Shown in pieces: positions 23,165 to 38,695 of a DNA stretch of 64,000 bases. A program made the position numbers and the translations under genes. The notes beneath the pieces are model-generated. The model was not told where the DNA came from. It searched no databases and saw nothing but the letters and a program-made list of their open reading frames with translations. Position 1 is the stretch's first letter. Every line of letters begins with the position of its first letter. This DNA is from Glandiceps talaboti (Eukaryota > Hemichordata > Enteropneusta > Spengelidae), in assembly GCF_964340395.1 (NCBI RefSeq), contig NC_135551.1, positions 3,027,001 through 3,091,000 of the forward strand, read 5' to 3'.

Positions 23165-24338
23165 AAAGATTGACAACTAATATCACGTATGGTGCTCTCA
23201 CAAACTAATATCACATGGTGCTCTCACAAACTAATATCACATGGTGCTCTCACAAACTAATATCACACATGGTGCTCTCACAAACTAATATCACATGGTG
23301 CTCCCACAAACTAATATCACACATGGTGCTCTCACAAACTAATATTTCACATGGTGCTCTCACAAACTAATATCACACATGGTGCTCTCACAAACTAATA
23401 TCACATGGTGCTCTCACAAACTAATATCACATGGTGCTCTCACAAACTAATGTCACATGGTGCTCTCACAAACTAATATCACGTATGGTGCTCTCACAAA
23501 CTAATATCACGTATGATGCTCTCACAAACTAATATCACATATGGTGCTCTGACAAACTGATATCAAGTATGGTGCTCTCACAAACTAATATCACGTATGG
23601 TGCTCTCACAAACTAATATCACATATAGTGCTCTGCCAAACTAATATCACGTATGGTACTCTGACAAACTAATATCACATATGGTGCTCTCACAAACTAA
23701 TATCACGTATGGTACTCTGCCAAACTGATATCACATATGGTGCTCTCACAAACTAATATCACATATGGTGCTCTGACAAACTAATATCACATATGGTGCT
23801 CTGACAAACTAATATCACATATGGTGCTCTCACAAACTAATATCACATATGGTGCTCTCACAAACTAATGTCACGTATGGTACTCTGACAAACTAATATC
23901 ACATATGGTGCTCTCACAAACTAATATCACGTATGGTACTCTGCCAAACTGATATCACATATGGTGCTTTCACAAACTGATATCACATATGGTGCTCTCA
24001 CAAACTAATATCACATATGGTGCTTTCACAAACTGATATCACATATGGTGCTCTCACAAACTAATATCACATGGTGCTCTCACAAACTAATATCACATAT
24101 GGTGCTTTCACAAACTGATATCACATATGGTGCGCTCACAAACTAATATCACATATGGTGCTTTCACAAACTAATATCACATGGTGCTCTCACAAACTAA
24201 TACACATATGGTGCTCTCACAAACTAATATCACATATGGTGCTCTCACAAACTAATATCACGTATGGTGCTCTGACAAACTAATGTCACGTATGGTGCTC
24301 TCACAAACTAATATCACATATGGTGCTCTCACAAACTA
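23165..24338. repeat. 26-28-bp minisatellite
   Basis: About 43 copies containing GTGCTCTCACAAACTAATATC, seen in 26-bp (CACATGG) and 28-bp (CACATATGG, CACGTATGG) forms. It starts at the 5' edge of the Penelope-like relic; its first unit includes the TTGACAACTAATATC of the 15-bp direct repeat. Confidence 0.95.
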
Positions 24339-24344
24339 GTGGAC

Positions 24345-24600
24345 AGAAATATACAAATAATATATATCGAGAGTTAAGGTGAGAATAGACAAGCATATAC
24401 AAATAATCTATATTGAAGGTTAAGACGAGAATAGGAAAGAATATACAAGTAATATATATTGAATGTTAAGATGAGAATAGACAAGTATATACAAATAATC
24501 TATATTGAATATTAAGATAAGAATAGATAAGCATATACAAATAATCTATATCGAAGGTTAAGATGAGAATAGACAAGAACATACAAGTAATCTATAGTGA
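24345..24600. repeat. 46-bp tandem repeat, five copies
   Basis: Units contain ATACAAATAATCTATATTGA and GAATAGACAAG, with moderate divergence. Confidence 0.85.
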
Positions 24601-24689
24601 CCTTAGTGGTCTGGTTAACTGAAGAGAACGTATTTAGCATATCAGCTGAACTGTATCAGTCTTTGTTTTTGGTGATTTTTATACGACTA

Positions 24690-27600
24690 ATAGCCAGTAT
24701 AGTATTATATTTTGTTAACCGTCCAGCTATTGGCCAGTATAGTATTATATTTTGTTAACCATCCAGCTATTGACCAGTATAGTATTATATTTTGTTAACC
24801 ATCCAGCTATTGACCAGTATAGTATTATATTTTGTTAACCATCCAGCTATTGACCAGTATAGTATTATATTTTGTTAACCATTCAGCTATTGGCCAGTAT
24901 AGTATTATATTTTGTTAACCATCCAGCTATTGGCCAGTATAGTATTATATTTTGTTAACCATCCAGCTATTGGCCAGTAGAGTATTATATTTTGTTAACC
25001 ATCCAGCTATTGGCCAGTATAGTATTATATTTTGTTAACCGTCCAGCTATAGGTCAGTAGAGTATTATATTTTGTTAACCATCCAGCTATTGGCCAGTAA
25101 AGTATTATATTTTGTTAACCATCCAGCTATTGGCCAGTGTAGTATTATATTTTGTTAACCATCCAGCTATTGGCCAGTAGAATATTATATTTTGTTAACC
25201 GTCCAGCTATTGGCCAGTATAGTATTATATTTTGTTAACCATCCAGCTATTGGCCAGTAGAATATTATATTTTGTTAACCATCCAGCTATTGGCCAGTAG
25301 AATATTATATTTTGTTAACCGTCAAGCTATTGGCCAGTATAGTATTATATTTTGTTAACCATCCAGCTATTGGCCAGTAGAGTATTATATTTTGTTAACC
25401 ATCCAGCTATTGGCCAGTATAGTATTATATTTTGTTAACCGTCCAGCTATTGACCAGTATAGTATTATATTTTGTTAGCCATCCAGCTATTGACCAGTAG
25501 AGTATTATATTTTGTTAACCGTCCAGCTATTGACCAGTATAGTATTATATTTTGTTAACCATCCAGCTATTGGCCAGTATAGTATTATATTTTGTTAACC
25601 ATCCAGCTATTGGCCAGTAGAGTATTATATTTTGTTAACCATCCAGCTATTGGCCAGTATAGTATTATATTTTGTTAACCGTCCAGCTATTGGCCAGTAG
25701 AGTATTATATTTTGTTAACCATCAAGCTATTGGCCAGTAGAGTATTATATTTTGTTAACCGTCCAGCTATTGGCCAGTATAGTATTATATTTTGTTAACC
25801 GTCCAGCTATTGGCCAGTAGAGTATTATATTTTGTTAGCCGTCCAGCTATTGGCCAGTATAGTATTATATTTTGTTAACCATCCAGCTATTGGCCAGTAG
25901 AGTATTATATTTTGTTAACCGTCCAGCTATTGGCCAGTATAGTATTATATTTTGTTAACCATCCAGCTATTGGCCAGTATAGTATTATATTTTGTTAACC
26001 GTCCAGCTATTGGCCAGTATAGTATTATATTTTGTTAACCATCAAGCTATTGGCCAGTAGAGTATTATATTTTGTTAACCGTCCAGCTATTGGCCAGTAT
26101 AGTATTATATTTTGTTAACCATCCAGCTATTGGCCAGTAGATTATTATATTGTGTTAACCATCCAGCTATTGGTCAGTATAGTATTTTATTATGTTATCC
26201 ATCCAGCTATTGGCCAGTAAAGTATTATATTTTGTTAACCGTCCAGCTATTGGCCAGTAGAGTATTATATTTTGTTAACCATCCAGCTATTGACCAGTAT
26301 AGTATTATATTTTGTTAACCATCCAGCTATTGGCCAGTATAGTATTATATTTTGTTAACCATCCAGCTATTGACCAGTATAGTATTATATTTTGTTAACC
26401 ATCCAGCTATTGGCCAGTATAGTATTATATGTTGTTAACCATCCAGCTATTGACCAGTAGAGTATTATATTTTGTTAACCATCCAGCTATTGACCAGTAT
26501 AGTATTATATTTTGTTAACCGTACAGCTATTGACCAGTATAGTATTATATTTTGTTAACCATCCAGCTATAGGTCAGTATAGTATTATATTTTGTTAACC
26601 ATCCAGCTATTGACCAGTACAGTATTATATTTTGTTAACCGTCCAGCTATAGGTCAGTATAGTATTATATTTTGTTAACCATCCAGCTATAGGTCAGTAT
26701 AGTATTATATTTTGTTAACCATCCAGCTATAGGTCAGTATACTATTATATTTTGTTAACCGTCCAGCTATTGACCAGCTATAGTATTATATTTTGTTAAC
26801 CATCCAGCTATTGACCAGTATAGTATTATATTTTGTTAACCATCCAGCTATTGGCCAGTATAGTATTATATTTTGTTAACTATCCAGCTATTGGCCAGTA
26901 GAGTATTTTATTTTGTTAACCGTCCAGCTATTGACCAGTATAGTATTATATTTTGTTAACCATCCAGCTATTGGCCAGTATAGTATTATATTTTGTTAAC
27001 CGTCCAGCTATTGACCAGTATAGTATTATATTTTGTTAACCATCCAGCTATTGACCAGTAGAGTATTATATTTTGTTAACCATCCAGCTATTGACCAGTA
27101 TAGTATTATATTTTGTTAACCATCCAGCTATTGACCAGTATAGTATTATATTTTGTTAACCGTCCAGCTATTGACCAGTATAGTATTATATTTTGTTAAC
27201 CATCCAGCTATTGACCAGTAGAGTATTATATTTTGTTAACCGTCCAGCTATTGGCCAGTATAGTATTTTATTTTGTTAACTATCCAGCTATTGGCCAGTA
27301 GAGTATTATATTTTGTTAACCATCCAGCTATTGGCCAGTATAGTATTATATTTTGTTAACCATCCAGCTATTGACCAGTATAGTATTATATTTTGTTAAC
27401 CGTCCAGCTATTGGCCAGTATTGTATTATATTTTGTTAACCGTCCAGCTATTGACCAGTAGAGTATTATATTTTGTTAACCGTCCAGCTATTGGCCAGTA
27501 TAGTATTATATTTTGTTAACCGTCCAGCTATTGACCAGTATAGTATTATATTTTGTTAACCATCCAGCTATTGACCAGTATAGTATTATATTTTGTTAAC

Positions 27601-30600
27601 CATCCAGCTATTGACCAGTATAGTATTATATTTTGTTAACCATCCAGCTATTGACCAGTAAAGTATTATATTGTGTTAACCATCCAGCTATTGGCCAGTA
27701 TAGTATTATATTTTGTTAACCATCCAGCTATTGACCAGTATAGTATTATATTGTGTTAACCGTCCAGCTATTGGCCAGTATAGTATTATATTTTGTTAAC
27801 CATCCAGCTATTGGCCAGTAGAGTATCATATTTTGTTAACCGTCCAGCTATTGGCCAGTATAGTATTATATTTTGTTAACCATCCAGCTATTGGCCAGTA
27901 GATTATTATATTGTGTTAACCATCCAGCTATAGGTCAGTAGAGTATTATATTTTGTTAACCATCCAGCTATTGGCCAGTAAAGTATTATATTTTGTTAAC
28001 CATCCAGCTATTGACCAGTATAGTATTATATTTTGTTAACCATCCAGCTATTGACCAGTATAGTATTATATTTTGTTAACCGTCCAGCTATTGGCCAAGT
28101 AGAGTATTATATTTTGTTAACCGTCCAGCTATTGGCCAGTATAGTATTATATTTTGTTAACCATCCAGCTATTGACCAGTATAGTATTATATTTTGTTAA
28201 CCATCCAGCTATTGACCAGTAGAGTATTATATTTTGTTAACCATCCAGCTATTGACCAGTATAGTATTATATTTTGTTAACCATCCAGCTATTGGCCAGT
28301 ATAGTATTATATTTTGTTAACCATCCAGCTATTGACCAGTATAGTATTATATTTTGTTAACCATCCAGCTATTGGCCAGTATAGTATTATATTTTGTTAA
28401 CCATCCAGCTATTGACCAGTATAGTATTATATTTTGATAGCCATCCAGCTATTGACCAGTATAGTATTATATTTTATTAACCATCCAGCTATTGGCCAGT
28501 ATAGTATTATATGTTGTTAACCATCCAGCTATTGACCAGTAGAGTATTATATTTTGTTAACCGTCCAGCTATAGGTCAGTATAGTATTATATTTTGTTAA
28601 CCGTCCAGCTATAGGTCAGTATACTATTATATTTTGTTAACCGTCCAGCTATTGACCAGTATAGTATTATATTTTGTTAACCATCCAGCTATTGGCCAGT
28701 ATAGTATTATATTTTGTTAACCATCCAGCTATTGACCAGTATAGTATTATATTTTGTTAACCATCCAGCTATTGGCCAGTATAGTATTATATTTTGTTAA
28801 CCATCCAGCTATTGACCAGTATAGTATTATATTTTGTTAGCCATCCAGCTATTGACCAGTATAGTATTATATTTTGTTAACCATCCAGCTATTGGCCAGT
28901 ATAGTATTATATGTTGTTAACCATCCAGCTATTGACCAGTAGAGTATTATATTTTGTTAACCGTCCAGCTATAGGTCAGTATAGTATTATATTTTGTTAA
29001 CCATCCAGCTATTGGCCAGTATAGTATTATATGTTGTTAACCATCCAGCTATTGACCAGTAGAGTATTATATTTTGTTAACCATCCAGCTATTGACCAGT
29101 ATAGTATTATATTTTGTTAACCATCCAGCTATAGGTCAGTATAGTATTATATTTTGTTAACCATCCAGCTATTGACCAGTATAGTATTATATTGTGTTAA
29201 CCATCCAGCTATTGGCCAGTATAGTATTATATTTTGTTAACCGTCCAGCTATAGGTCAGTATAGTATTATATTTTGTTAACCATCCAGCTATTGGCCAGT
29301 ATAGTATTATATTTTGTTAACCATCCAGCTATTGGCCAGTATAGTATTATATTTTGTTAACCATCCAGCTATTGACCAGTATAGTATTATATTGTGTTAA
29401 CCGTCCAGCTATTGGCCAGTATAGTATTATATTTTGTTAACCATCCAGCTATTGGCCAGTATAGTATTATATTGTGTTAACCGTCCAGCTATAGGTCAGT
29501 ATAGTATTATATTTTTTTAACCATCCAGCTATTGACCAGTATAGTATTATATTTTGTTAACCATCCAGCTATTGGCCAGTAAAGTATTATATGTTGTTAA
29601 CCATCCAGCTATTGGCCAGTATAGTATTATATTTTGTTAACCATCCAGCTATTGGCCAGTAAAGTATTATATTTTATTAACCGTCCAGCTATTGACCAGT
29701 AGAGTATTATATTTTGTTAACCGTCCAGCTATAGGTCAGTATAGTATTATATTTTTTTAACCATCCAGCTATTGACCAGCATAGTATTATATTTTGTTAA
29801 CCATCCAGCTATTGGCCAGTATAGTATTATATTTTGTTAACCATCCAGCTATTGACCAGTAAAGTATTATATTTTGTTAACCATCCAGCTATTGGCCAGT
29901 ATAGTATTATATTTTGTTAACCATCCAGCTATTGACCAGTAAAGTATTATATTTTGTTAACTGTCCAGCTATTGGCCAGTATAGTATTATATTTTGTTAA
30001 CCATCCAGCTATTGACCAGTAAAGTATTATATTTTGTTAACCGTCCAGCTATTGGCCAGTATAGTATTATATTTTGTTAACCATCCAGCTATTGACCAGT
30101 AAAGTATTATATTTTGTTAACTGTCCAGCTATAGGTCAGTATAGTATTATATTTTGTTAACCATCCAGCTATTGACCAGTAGAGTATTATATTTTGTTAA
30201 CCATCCAGCTATTGGCCAGTATAGTATTATATTTTGTTAACCATCCAGCTATTGGCCAGTATAGTATTATATTTTGTTAACCATCCAGCTATTGGCCAGT
30301 AGAGTATTATATTTTGTTAACTATCCAGCTATTGGCCAGTATAGTATTATATTTTGTTAACCATCAAGCTATTGACCAGTATAGTATTTTATTTTGTTAA
30401 CTATCCAGCTATTGGCCAGTAGAGTATTATATTTTGTTAACCATCCAGCTAATGACCAGTAAAGTATTATATTTTGTTAACCATCCAGCTATAGGTCAGT
30501 ATAGTATTATATTTTGTTAACCATCCAGCTATTGACCAGTATAGTATTATATTTTGTTAACCATCCAGCTATTGACCAGTAGAGTATTATATTTTGTTAA

Positions 30601-33600
30601 CCATCCAGCTATTGGCCAGTATAGTATTATATTTTGTTAACCATCCAGCTATTGACCAGTATAGTATTATATTTTGTTAACCGTCCAGCTATTGGCCAGT
30701 ATTGTATTATATTTTGTTAACCGTCCAGCTATTGACCAGTAGAGTATTATATTTTGTTAACCGTCCAGCTATTGGCCAGTATAGTATTATATTTTGTTAA
30801 CCATCCAGCTATTGACCAGTATAGTATTATATTTTGTTAACCATCCAGCTATTGACCAGTATAGTATTATATTTTGTTAACCATCCAGCTATTGACCAGT
30901 ATAGTATTATATTTTGTTAACCATCCAGCTATTGACCAGTAAAGTATTATATTGTGTTAACCATCCAGCTATTGGCCAGTATAGTATTATATTTTGTTAA
31001 CCATCCAGCTATTGACCAGTATAGTATTATATTGTGTTAACCGTCCAGCTATTGGCCAGTATAGTATTATATTTTGTTAACCATCCAGCTATTGGCCAGT
31101 ATAGTATTATATTGTGTTAACCGTCCAGCTATAGGTCAGTATAGTATTATATTTTGTTAACCATCCAGCTATTGACCAGTATAGTATTATATTTTGTTAA
31201 CCATCCAGCTATTGGCCAGTAAAGTATTATATGTTGTTAACCATCCAGCTATTGGCCAGTATAGTATTATATTTTGTTAACCATCCAGCTATTGGCCAGT
31301 AAAGTATTATATTTTATTAACCGTCCAGCTATTGACCAGTAGAGTATTATATTTTGTTAACCGTCCAGCTATAGGTCAGTATAGTATTATATTTTTTTAA
31401 CCATCCAGCTATTGACCAGTATAGTATTATATTTTGTTAACCATCCAGCTATTGGCCAGTATAGTATTATATTTTGTTAACCATCCAGCTATTGACCAGT
31501 AAAGTATTATATTTTGTTAACCATCCAGCTATTGGCCAGTATAGTATTATATTTTGTTAACCATCCAGCTATTGACCAGTAAAGTATTATATTTTGTTAA
31601 CTGTCCAGCTATTGGCCAGTATAGTATTATATTTTGTTAACCATCCAGCTATTGACCAGTAAAGTATTATATTTTGTTAACCGTCCAGCTATTGGCCAGT
31701 ATAGTATTATATTTTGTTAACCATCCAGCTATTGACCAGTAAAGTATTATATTTTGTTAACTGTCCAGCTATAGGTCAGTATAGTATTATATTTTGTTAA
31801 CCATCCAGCTATTGGCCAGTATAGTATTATATTTTGTTAACCATCCAGCTATTGGCCAGTAGAGTATTATATTTTGTTAACTATCCAGCTATTGGCCAGT
31901 ATAGTATTATATTTTGTTAACCATCAAGCTATTGACCAGTAGAGTATTATATTTTGTTAACCATCCAGCTATTGACCAGTATAGTATTATATTTTGTTAA
32001 CCATCCAGCTATTGACCAGTATAGTATTATATTTTGTTAACCGTCCAGCTATTGACCAGTATAGTATTATATTTTGTTAACCATCCAGCTATTGACCAGT
32101 AGAGTATTATATTTTGTTAACCATCCAGCTATTGACCAGTATAGTATTATATTTTGTTAACCATCCAGCTATTGACCAGTATAGTATTATATTTTGTTAA
32201 CCGTCCAGCTATTGACCAGTATAGTATTATATTTTGTTAACCATCCAGCTATTGACCAGTAGAGTATTATATTTTGTTAACCGTCCAGCTATTGGCCAGT
32301 ATAGTATTTTATTTTGTTAACTATCCAGCTATTGGCCAGTAGAGTATTATATTTTGTTAACCATCCAGCTATTGGCCAGTATAGTATTATATTTTGTTAA
32401 CCATCCAGCTATTGACCAGTATAGTATTATATTTTGTTAACCGTCCAGCTATTGGCCAGTATTGTATTATATTTTGTTAACCGTCCAGCTATTGACCAGT
32501 AGAGTATTATATTTTGTTAACCGTCCAGCTATTGGCCAGTATAGTATTATATTTTGTTAACCGTCCAGCTATTGACCAGTATAGTATTATATTTTGTTAA
32601 CCATCCAGCTATTGACCAGTATAGTATTATATTTTGTTAACCATCCAGCTATTGACCAGTATAGTATTATATTTTGTTAACCATCCAGCTATTGACCAGT
32701 AAAGTATTATATTGTGTTAACCATCCAGCTATTGGCCAGTATAGTATTATATTTTGTTAACCATCCAGCTATTGACCAGTATAGTATTATATTGTGTTAA
32801 CCGTCCAGCTATTGGCCAGTAAAGTATTATATGTTGTTAACTATCCAGCTATTGGCCAGTAGAGTATTATATTTTGTTAACCATCCAGCTAATGACCAGT
32901 AAAGTATTATATTTTGTTAACCATCCAGCTATAGGTCAGTATAGTATTATATTTTGTTAACCATCCAGCTATTGACCAGTATAGTATTATATTTTGTTAA
33001 CCATCCAGCTATTGACCAGTAGAGTATTATATTTTGTTAACCATCCAGCTATTGGCCAGTATAGTATTATATTTTGTTAACCATCCAGCTATTGACCAGT
33101 ATAGTATTATATTTTGTTAACCGTCCAGCTATTGGCCAGTATTGTATTATATTTTGTTAACCGTCCAGCTATTGACCAGTAGAGTATTATATTTTGTTAA
33201 CCGTCCAGCTATTGGCCAGTATAGTATTATATTTTGTTAACCATCCAGCTATTGACCAGTATAGTATTATATTTTGTTAACCATCCAGCTATTGACCAGT
33301 ATAGTATTATATTTTGTTAACCATCCAGCTATTGACCAGTATAGTATTATATTTTGTTAACCATCCAGCTATTGACCAGTAAAGTATTATATTGTGTTAA
33401 CCATCCAGCTATTGGCCAGTATAGTATTATATTTTGTTAACCATCCAGCTATTGACCAGTATAGTATTATATTGTGTTAACCGTCCAGCTATTGGCCAGT
33501 ATAGTATTATATTTTGTTAACCATCCAGCTATTGGCCAGTATAGTATTATATTGTGTTAACCGTCCAGCTATAGGTCAGTATAGTATTATATTTTGTTAA

Positions 33601-36600
33601 CCATCCAGCTATTGACCAGTATAGTATTATATTTTGTTAACCATCCAGCTATTGGCCAGTAAAGTATTATATGTTGTTAACCATCCAGCTATTGGCCAGT
33701 ATAGTATTATATTTTGTTAACCATCCAGCTATTGGCCAGTAAAGTATTATATTTTATTAACCGTCCAGCTATTGACCAGTAGAGTATTATATTTTGTTAA
33801 CCGTCCAGCTATAGGTCAGTATAGTATTATATTTTTTTAACCATCCAGCTATTGACCAGTATAGTATTATATTTTGTTAACCATCCAGCTATTGGCCAGT
33901 ATAGTATTATATTTTGTTAACCATCCAGCTATTGACCAGTAAAGTATTATATTTTGTTAACCATCCAGCTATTGGCCAGTATAGTATTATATTTTGTTAA
34001 CCATCCAGCTATTGACCAGTAAAGTATTATATTTTGTTAACTGTCCAGCTATTGGCCAGTATAGTATTATATTTTGTTAACCATCCAGCTATTGACCAGT
34101 AAAGTATTATATTTTGTTAACCATCCAGCTATTGGCCAGTATAGTATTATATTTTGTTAACCATCCAGCTATTGACCAGTAAAGTATTATATTTTGTTAA
34201 CTGTCCAGCTATAGGTCAGTATAGTATTATATTTTGTTAACCATCCAGCTATTGGCCAGTATAGTATTATATTTTGTTAACCATCCAGCTATTGGCCAGT
34301 AGAGTATTATATTTTGTTAACTATCCAGCTATTGGCCAGTATAGTATTATATTTTGTTAACCATCAAGCTATTGACCAGTAGAGTATTATATTTTGTTAA
34401 CCATCCAGCTATTGACCAGTATAGTATTATATTTTGTTAACCATCCAGCTATTGACCAGTATAGTATTATATTTTGTTAACCGTCCAGCTATTGACCAGT
34501 ATAGTATTATATTTTGTTAACCATCCAGCTATTGACCAGTAGAGTATTATATTTTGTTAACCATCCAGCTATTGACCAGTATAGTATTATATTTTGTTAA
34601 CCATCCAGCTATTGACCAGTATAGTATTATATTTTGTTAACCGTCCAGCTATTGACCAGTATAGTATTATATTTTGTTAACCATCCAGCTATTGACCAGT
34701 AGAGTATTATATTTTGTTAACCGTCCAGCTATTGGCCAGTATAGTATTTTATTTTGTTAACTATCCAGCTATTGGCCAGTAGAGTATTATATTTTGTTAA
34801 CCATCCAGCTATTGGCCAGTATAGTATTATATTTTGTTAACCATCCAGCTATTGACCAGTATAGTATTATATTTTGTTAACCGTCCAGCTATTGGCCAGT
34901 ATTGTATTATATTTTGTTAACCGTCCAGCTATTGACCAGTAGAGTATTATATTTTGTTAACCGTCCAGCTATTGGCCAGTATAGTATTATATTTTGTTAA
35001 CCGTCCAGCTATTGACCAGTATAGTATTATATTTTGTTAACCATCCAGCTATTGACCAGTATAGTATTATATTTTGTTAACCATCCAGCTATTGACCAGT
35101 ATAGTATTATATTTTGTTAACCATCCAGCTATTGACCAGTAAAGTATTATATTGTGTTAACCATCCAGCTATTGGCCAGTATAGTATTATATTTTGTTAA
35201 CCATCCAGCTATTGACCAGTATAGTATTATATTGTGTTAACCGTCCAGCTATTGGCCAGTAAAGTATTATATGTTGTTAACCATCCAGCTATTGGCCAGT
35301 ATAGTATTATATTTTGTTAACCATCCAGCTATTGGCCAGTAAAGTATTATATTTTATTAACCGTCCAGCTATTGACCAGTAGAGTATTATATTTTGTTAA
35401 CCGTCCAGCTATAGGTCAGTATAGTATTATATTTTTTTAACCATCCAGCTATTGACCAGTATAGTATTATATTTTGTTAACCATCCAGCTATTGGCCAGT
35501 ATAGTATTATATTTTGTTAACCATCCAGCTATTGACCAGTAAAGTATTATATTTTGTTAACCATCCAGCTATTGGCCAGTATAGTATTATATTTTGTTAA
35601 CCATCCAGCTATTGACCAGTAAAGTATTATATTTTGTTAACTGTCCAGCTATTGGCCAGTATAGTATTATATTTTGTTAACCATCCAGCTATTGACCAGT
35701 AAAGTATTATATTTTGTTAACTGTCCAGCTATTGGCCAGTATAGTATTATATTTTGTTAACCATCCAGCTATTGACCAGTAAAGTATTATATTTTGTTAA
35801 CTGTCCAGCTATAGGTCAGTATAGTATTATATTTTGTTAACCATCCAGCTATTGGCCAGTATAGTATTATATTTTGTTAACCATCCAGCTATTGGCCAGT
35901 AGAGTATTATATTTTGTTAACTATCCAGCTATTGGCCAGTATAGTATTATATTTTGTTAACCATCAAGCTATTGACCAGTAGAGTATTATATTTTGTTAA
36001 CCATCCAGCTATTGACCAGTAGAGTATTATATTTTGTTAACCATCCAGCTATTGACCAGTATAGTATTATATTTTGTTAACCATCCAGCTATTGACCAGT
36101 ATAGTATTATATTTTGTTAACCGTCCAGCTATTGACCAGTATAGTATTATATTTTGTTAACCATCCAGCTATTGACCAGTAGAGTATTATATTTTGTTAA
36201 CCGTCCAGCTATTGGCCAGTATAGTATTTTATTTTGTTAACTATCCAGCTATTGGCCAGTAGAGTATTATATTTTGTTAACCGTCCAGCTATTGACCAGT
36301 AAAGTATTATATTTTGTTAACCATCCAGCTATAGGTCAGTATAGTATTATATTTTGTTAACCATCCAGCTATTGACCAGTATAGTATTATATTTTGTTAA
36401 CCATCCAGCTATTGACCAGTAGAGTATTATATTTTGTTAACCATCCAGCTATTGGCCAGTATAGTATTATATTTTGTTAACCATCCAGCTATTGACCAGT
36501 ATAGTATTATATTTTGTTAACCGTCCAGCTATTGGCCAGTATTGTATTATATTTTGTTAACCGTCCAGCTATTGACCAGTATAGTATTATATTTTGTTAA

Positions 36601-38695
36601 CCATCCAGCTATTGACCAGTAAAGTATTATATTGTGTTAACCATCCAGCTATAGGTCAGTATAGTATTATATTTTGTTAACCGTCCAGCTATAGGTCAGT
36701 ATAGTATTATATTTTGTTAACCGTCCAGCTATTGACCAGTATAGTATTATAATTTGTTAACCATCCAGCTATTGACCAGTAAAGTATTATATTTTGTTAA
36801 CCGTCCAGCTATTGGCCAGTAGAGTATTATATTTTGTTAACCATCCAGCTATTGACCAGTATAGTATTATATTTTGTTAACCATCCAGCTATTGACCAGT
36901 AAAGTATTATATTGTGTTAACCATCCAGCTATAGGTCAGTATAGTATTATATTTTGTTAACCGTCCAGCTATAGGTCAGTATAGTATTATATTTTGTTAA
37001 CAGTCCAGCTATTGACCAGTATAGTATTATAATTTGTTAACCATCCAGCTATTGACCAGTAAAGTATTATATTTTGTTAACCGTCCAGCTATTGGCCAGT
37101 AGAGTATTATATTTTGTTAACCATCCAGCTATTGGCTAGTATAGTATTATATTTTGTTAACCATCCAGCTATTGACCAGTATAGTATCATATTTTGTTAA
37201 CCATCCAGCTATTGGCCAGTATAGTATTATTTTTTGTTAACCGTCCAGCTATTGGCCAGTATAGTATTATATTTTGTTAACCGTCCAGCTATTGGCCAGT
37301 ATAGTATTATTTTTTGTTAACCGTCCAGCTATTGGCCAGTATAGTATTATATTTTGTTAACCGTCCAGCTATTGGCCAGTAGAGTATTATATTTTGTTAA
37401 CATCCAGCTATTGGCCAGTAAAGTATTATATTTTGTTAACCGTCCAGCTATTGACCAGTATAGTATTATATTTTGTTAACCATCCAGCTATTGGCCAGTA
37501 TAGTATTATTTTTTGTTAACCGTCCAGCTATTGACCAGTATAGTATTATAATTTGTTAACCATCCAGCTATTGACCAGTAAAGTATTATATTTTGTTAAC
37601 CGTCCAGCTATTGGCCAGTAGAGTATTATATTTTGTTAACCATCCAGCTATTGACCAGTATAGTATTATATTTTGTTAACCATCCAGCTATTGACCAGTA
37701 AAGTATTATATTGTGTTAACCATCCAGCTATAGGTCAGTATAGTATTATATTTTGTTAACCGTCCAGCTATAGGTCAGTATAGTATTATATTTTGTTAAC
37801 AGTCCAGCTATTGACCAGTATAGTATTATAATTTGTTAACCATCCAGCTATTGACCAGTAAAGTATTATATTTTGTTAACCGTCCAGCTATTGGCCAGTA
37901 GAGTATTATATTTTGTTAACCATCCAGCTATTGGCTAGTATAGTATTATATTTTGTTAACCATCCAGCTATTGACCAGTATAGTATCATATTTTGTTAAC
38001 CATCCAGCTATTGGCCAGTATAGTATTATTTTTTGTTAACCGTCCAGCTATTGGCCAGTATAGTATTATATTTTGTTAACCATCCAGCTATTGGCCAGTA
38101 TAGTATTATTTTTTGTTAACCGTCCAGCTATTGGCCAGTATAGTATTATATTTTGTTAACCGTCCAGCTATTGGCCAGTAGAGTATTATATTTTGTTAAC
38201 ATCCAGCTATTGGCCAGTAAAGTATTATATTTTGTTAACCGTCCAGCTATTGACCAGTATAGTATTATATTTTGTTAACCATCCAGCTATTGGCCAGTAT
38301 AGTATTATTTTTTGTTAACCGTCCAGCTATTGACCAGTATAGTATTATATTTTGTTAACCATCCAGCTATTGGCCAGTATAGTATTATATTTTGTTAACC
38401 ATCAAGCTATTGGCCAGTATAGTATTATATTTTGTTAACCATCCAGCTATTGGCCAGTAGAGTATTATATTTTGTTAACCATCCAGCTATTGACCAGTAT
38501 AGTATTATATTTTGTTAACCATCCAGCTATTGACCAGTATAGTATTATATTTTGTTAACCATCCAGCTATTGGCCAGTATAGTATTATATTGTGTTAACC
38601 GTCCAGCTATAGGTCAGTATAGTATTATATTTTGTTAACCGTCCAGCAATTGGCCAGTATAGTATTATATTTTGTTAACCATCCAGCTATTGGCC
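24690..38695. repeat. 14-kb satellite array, 40-bp unit, about 350 copies
   Basis: Head-to-tail 40-bp units: AGTATTATATTTTGTTAACC then (A/G)TCCAGCTATT then (G/A)(G/A)CCAGTAT. Variant sites recur: TATTGACC / TATTGGCC / TATAGGTC, the terminal TAT / TAG / TAA, and GTTAACCA / GTTAACCG. Rare private variants recur at fixed offsets, revealing higher-order duplications of 1600, 1640 and 2440 bp at 29.6-36 kb and of 280 and 799 bp at 36.7-38.2 kb. The array is uninterrupted, with no gene, transposon or RNA gene inside. Open frames within it are trivial. Confidence 0.98.

Noticed and set aside
24690-38695. CRISPR-like array (regular direct repeats)
   Set aside because: The 40-bp units are contiguous with no unique spacers, and the context is eukaryotic; it is a satellite.
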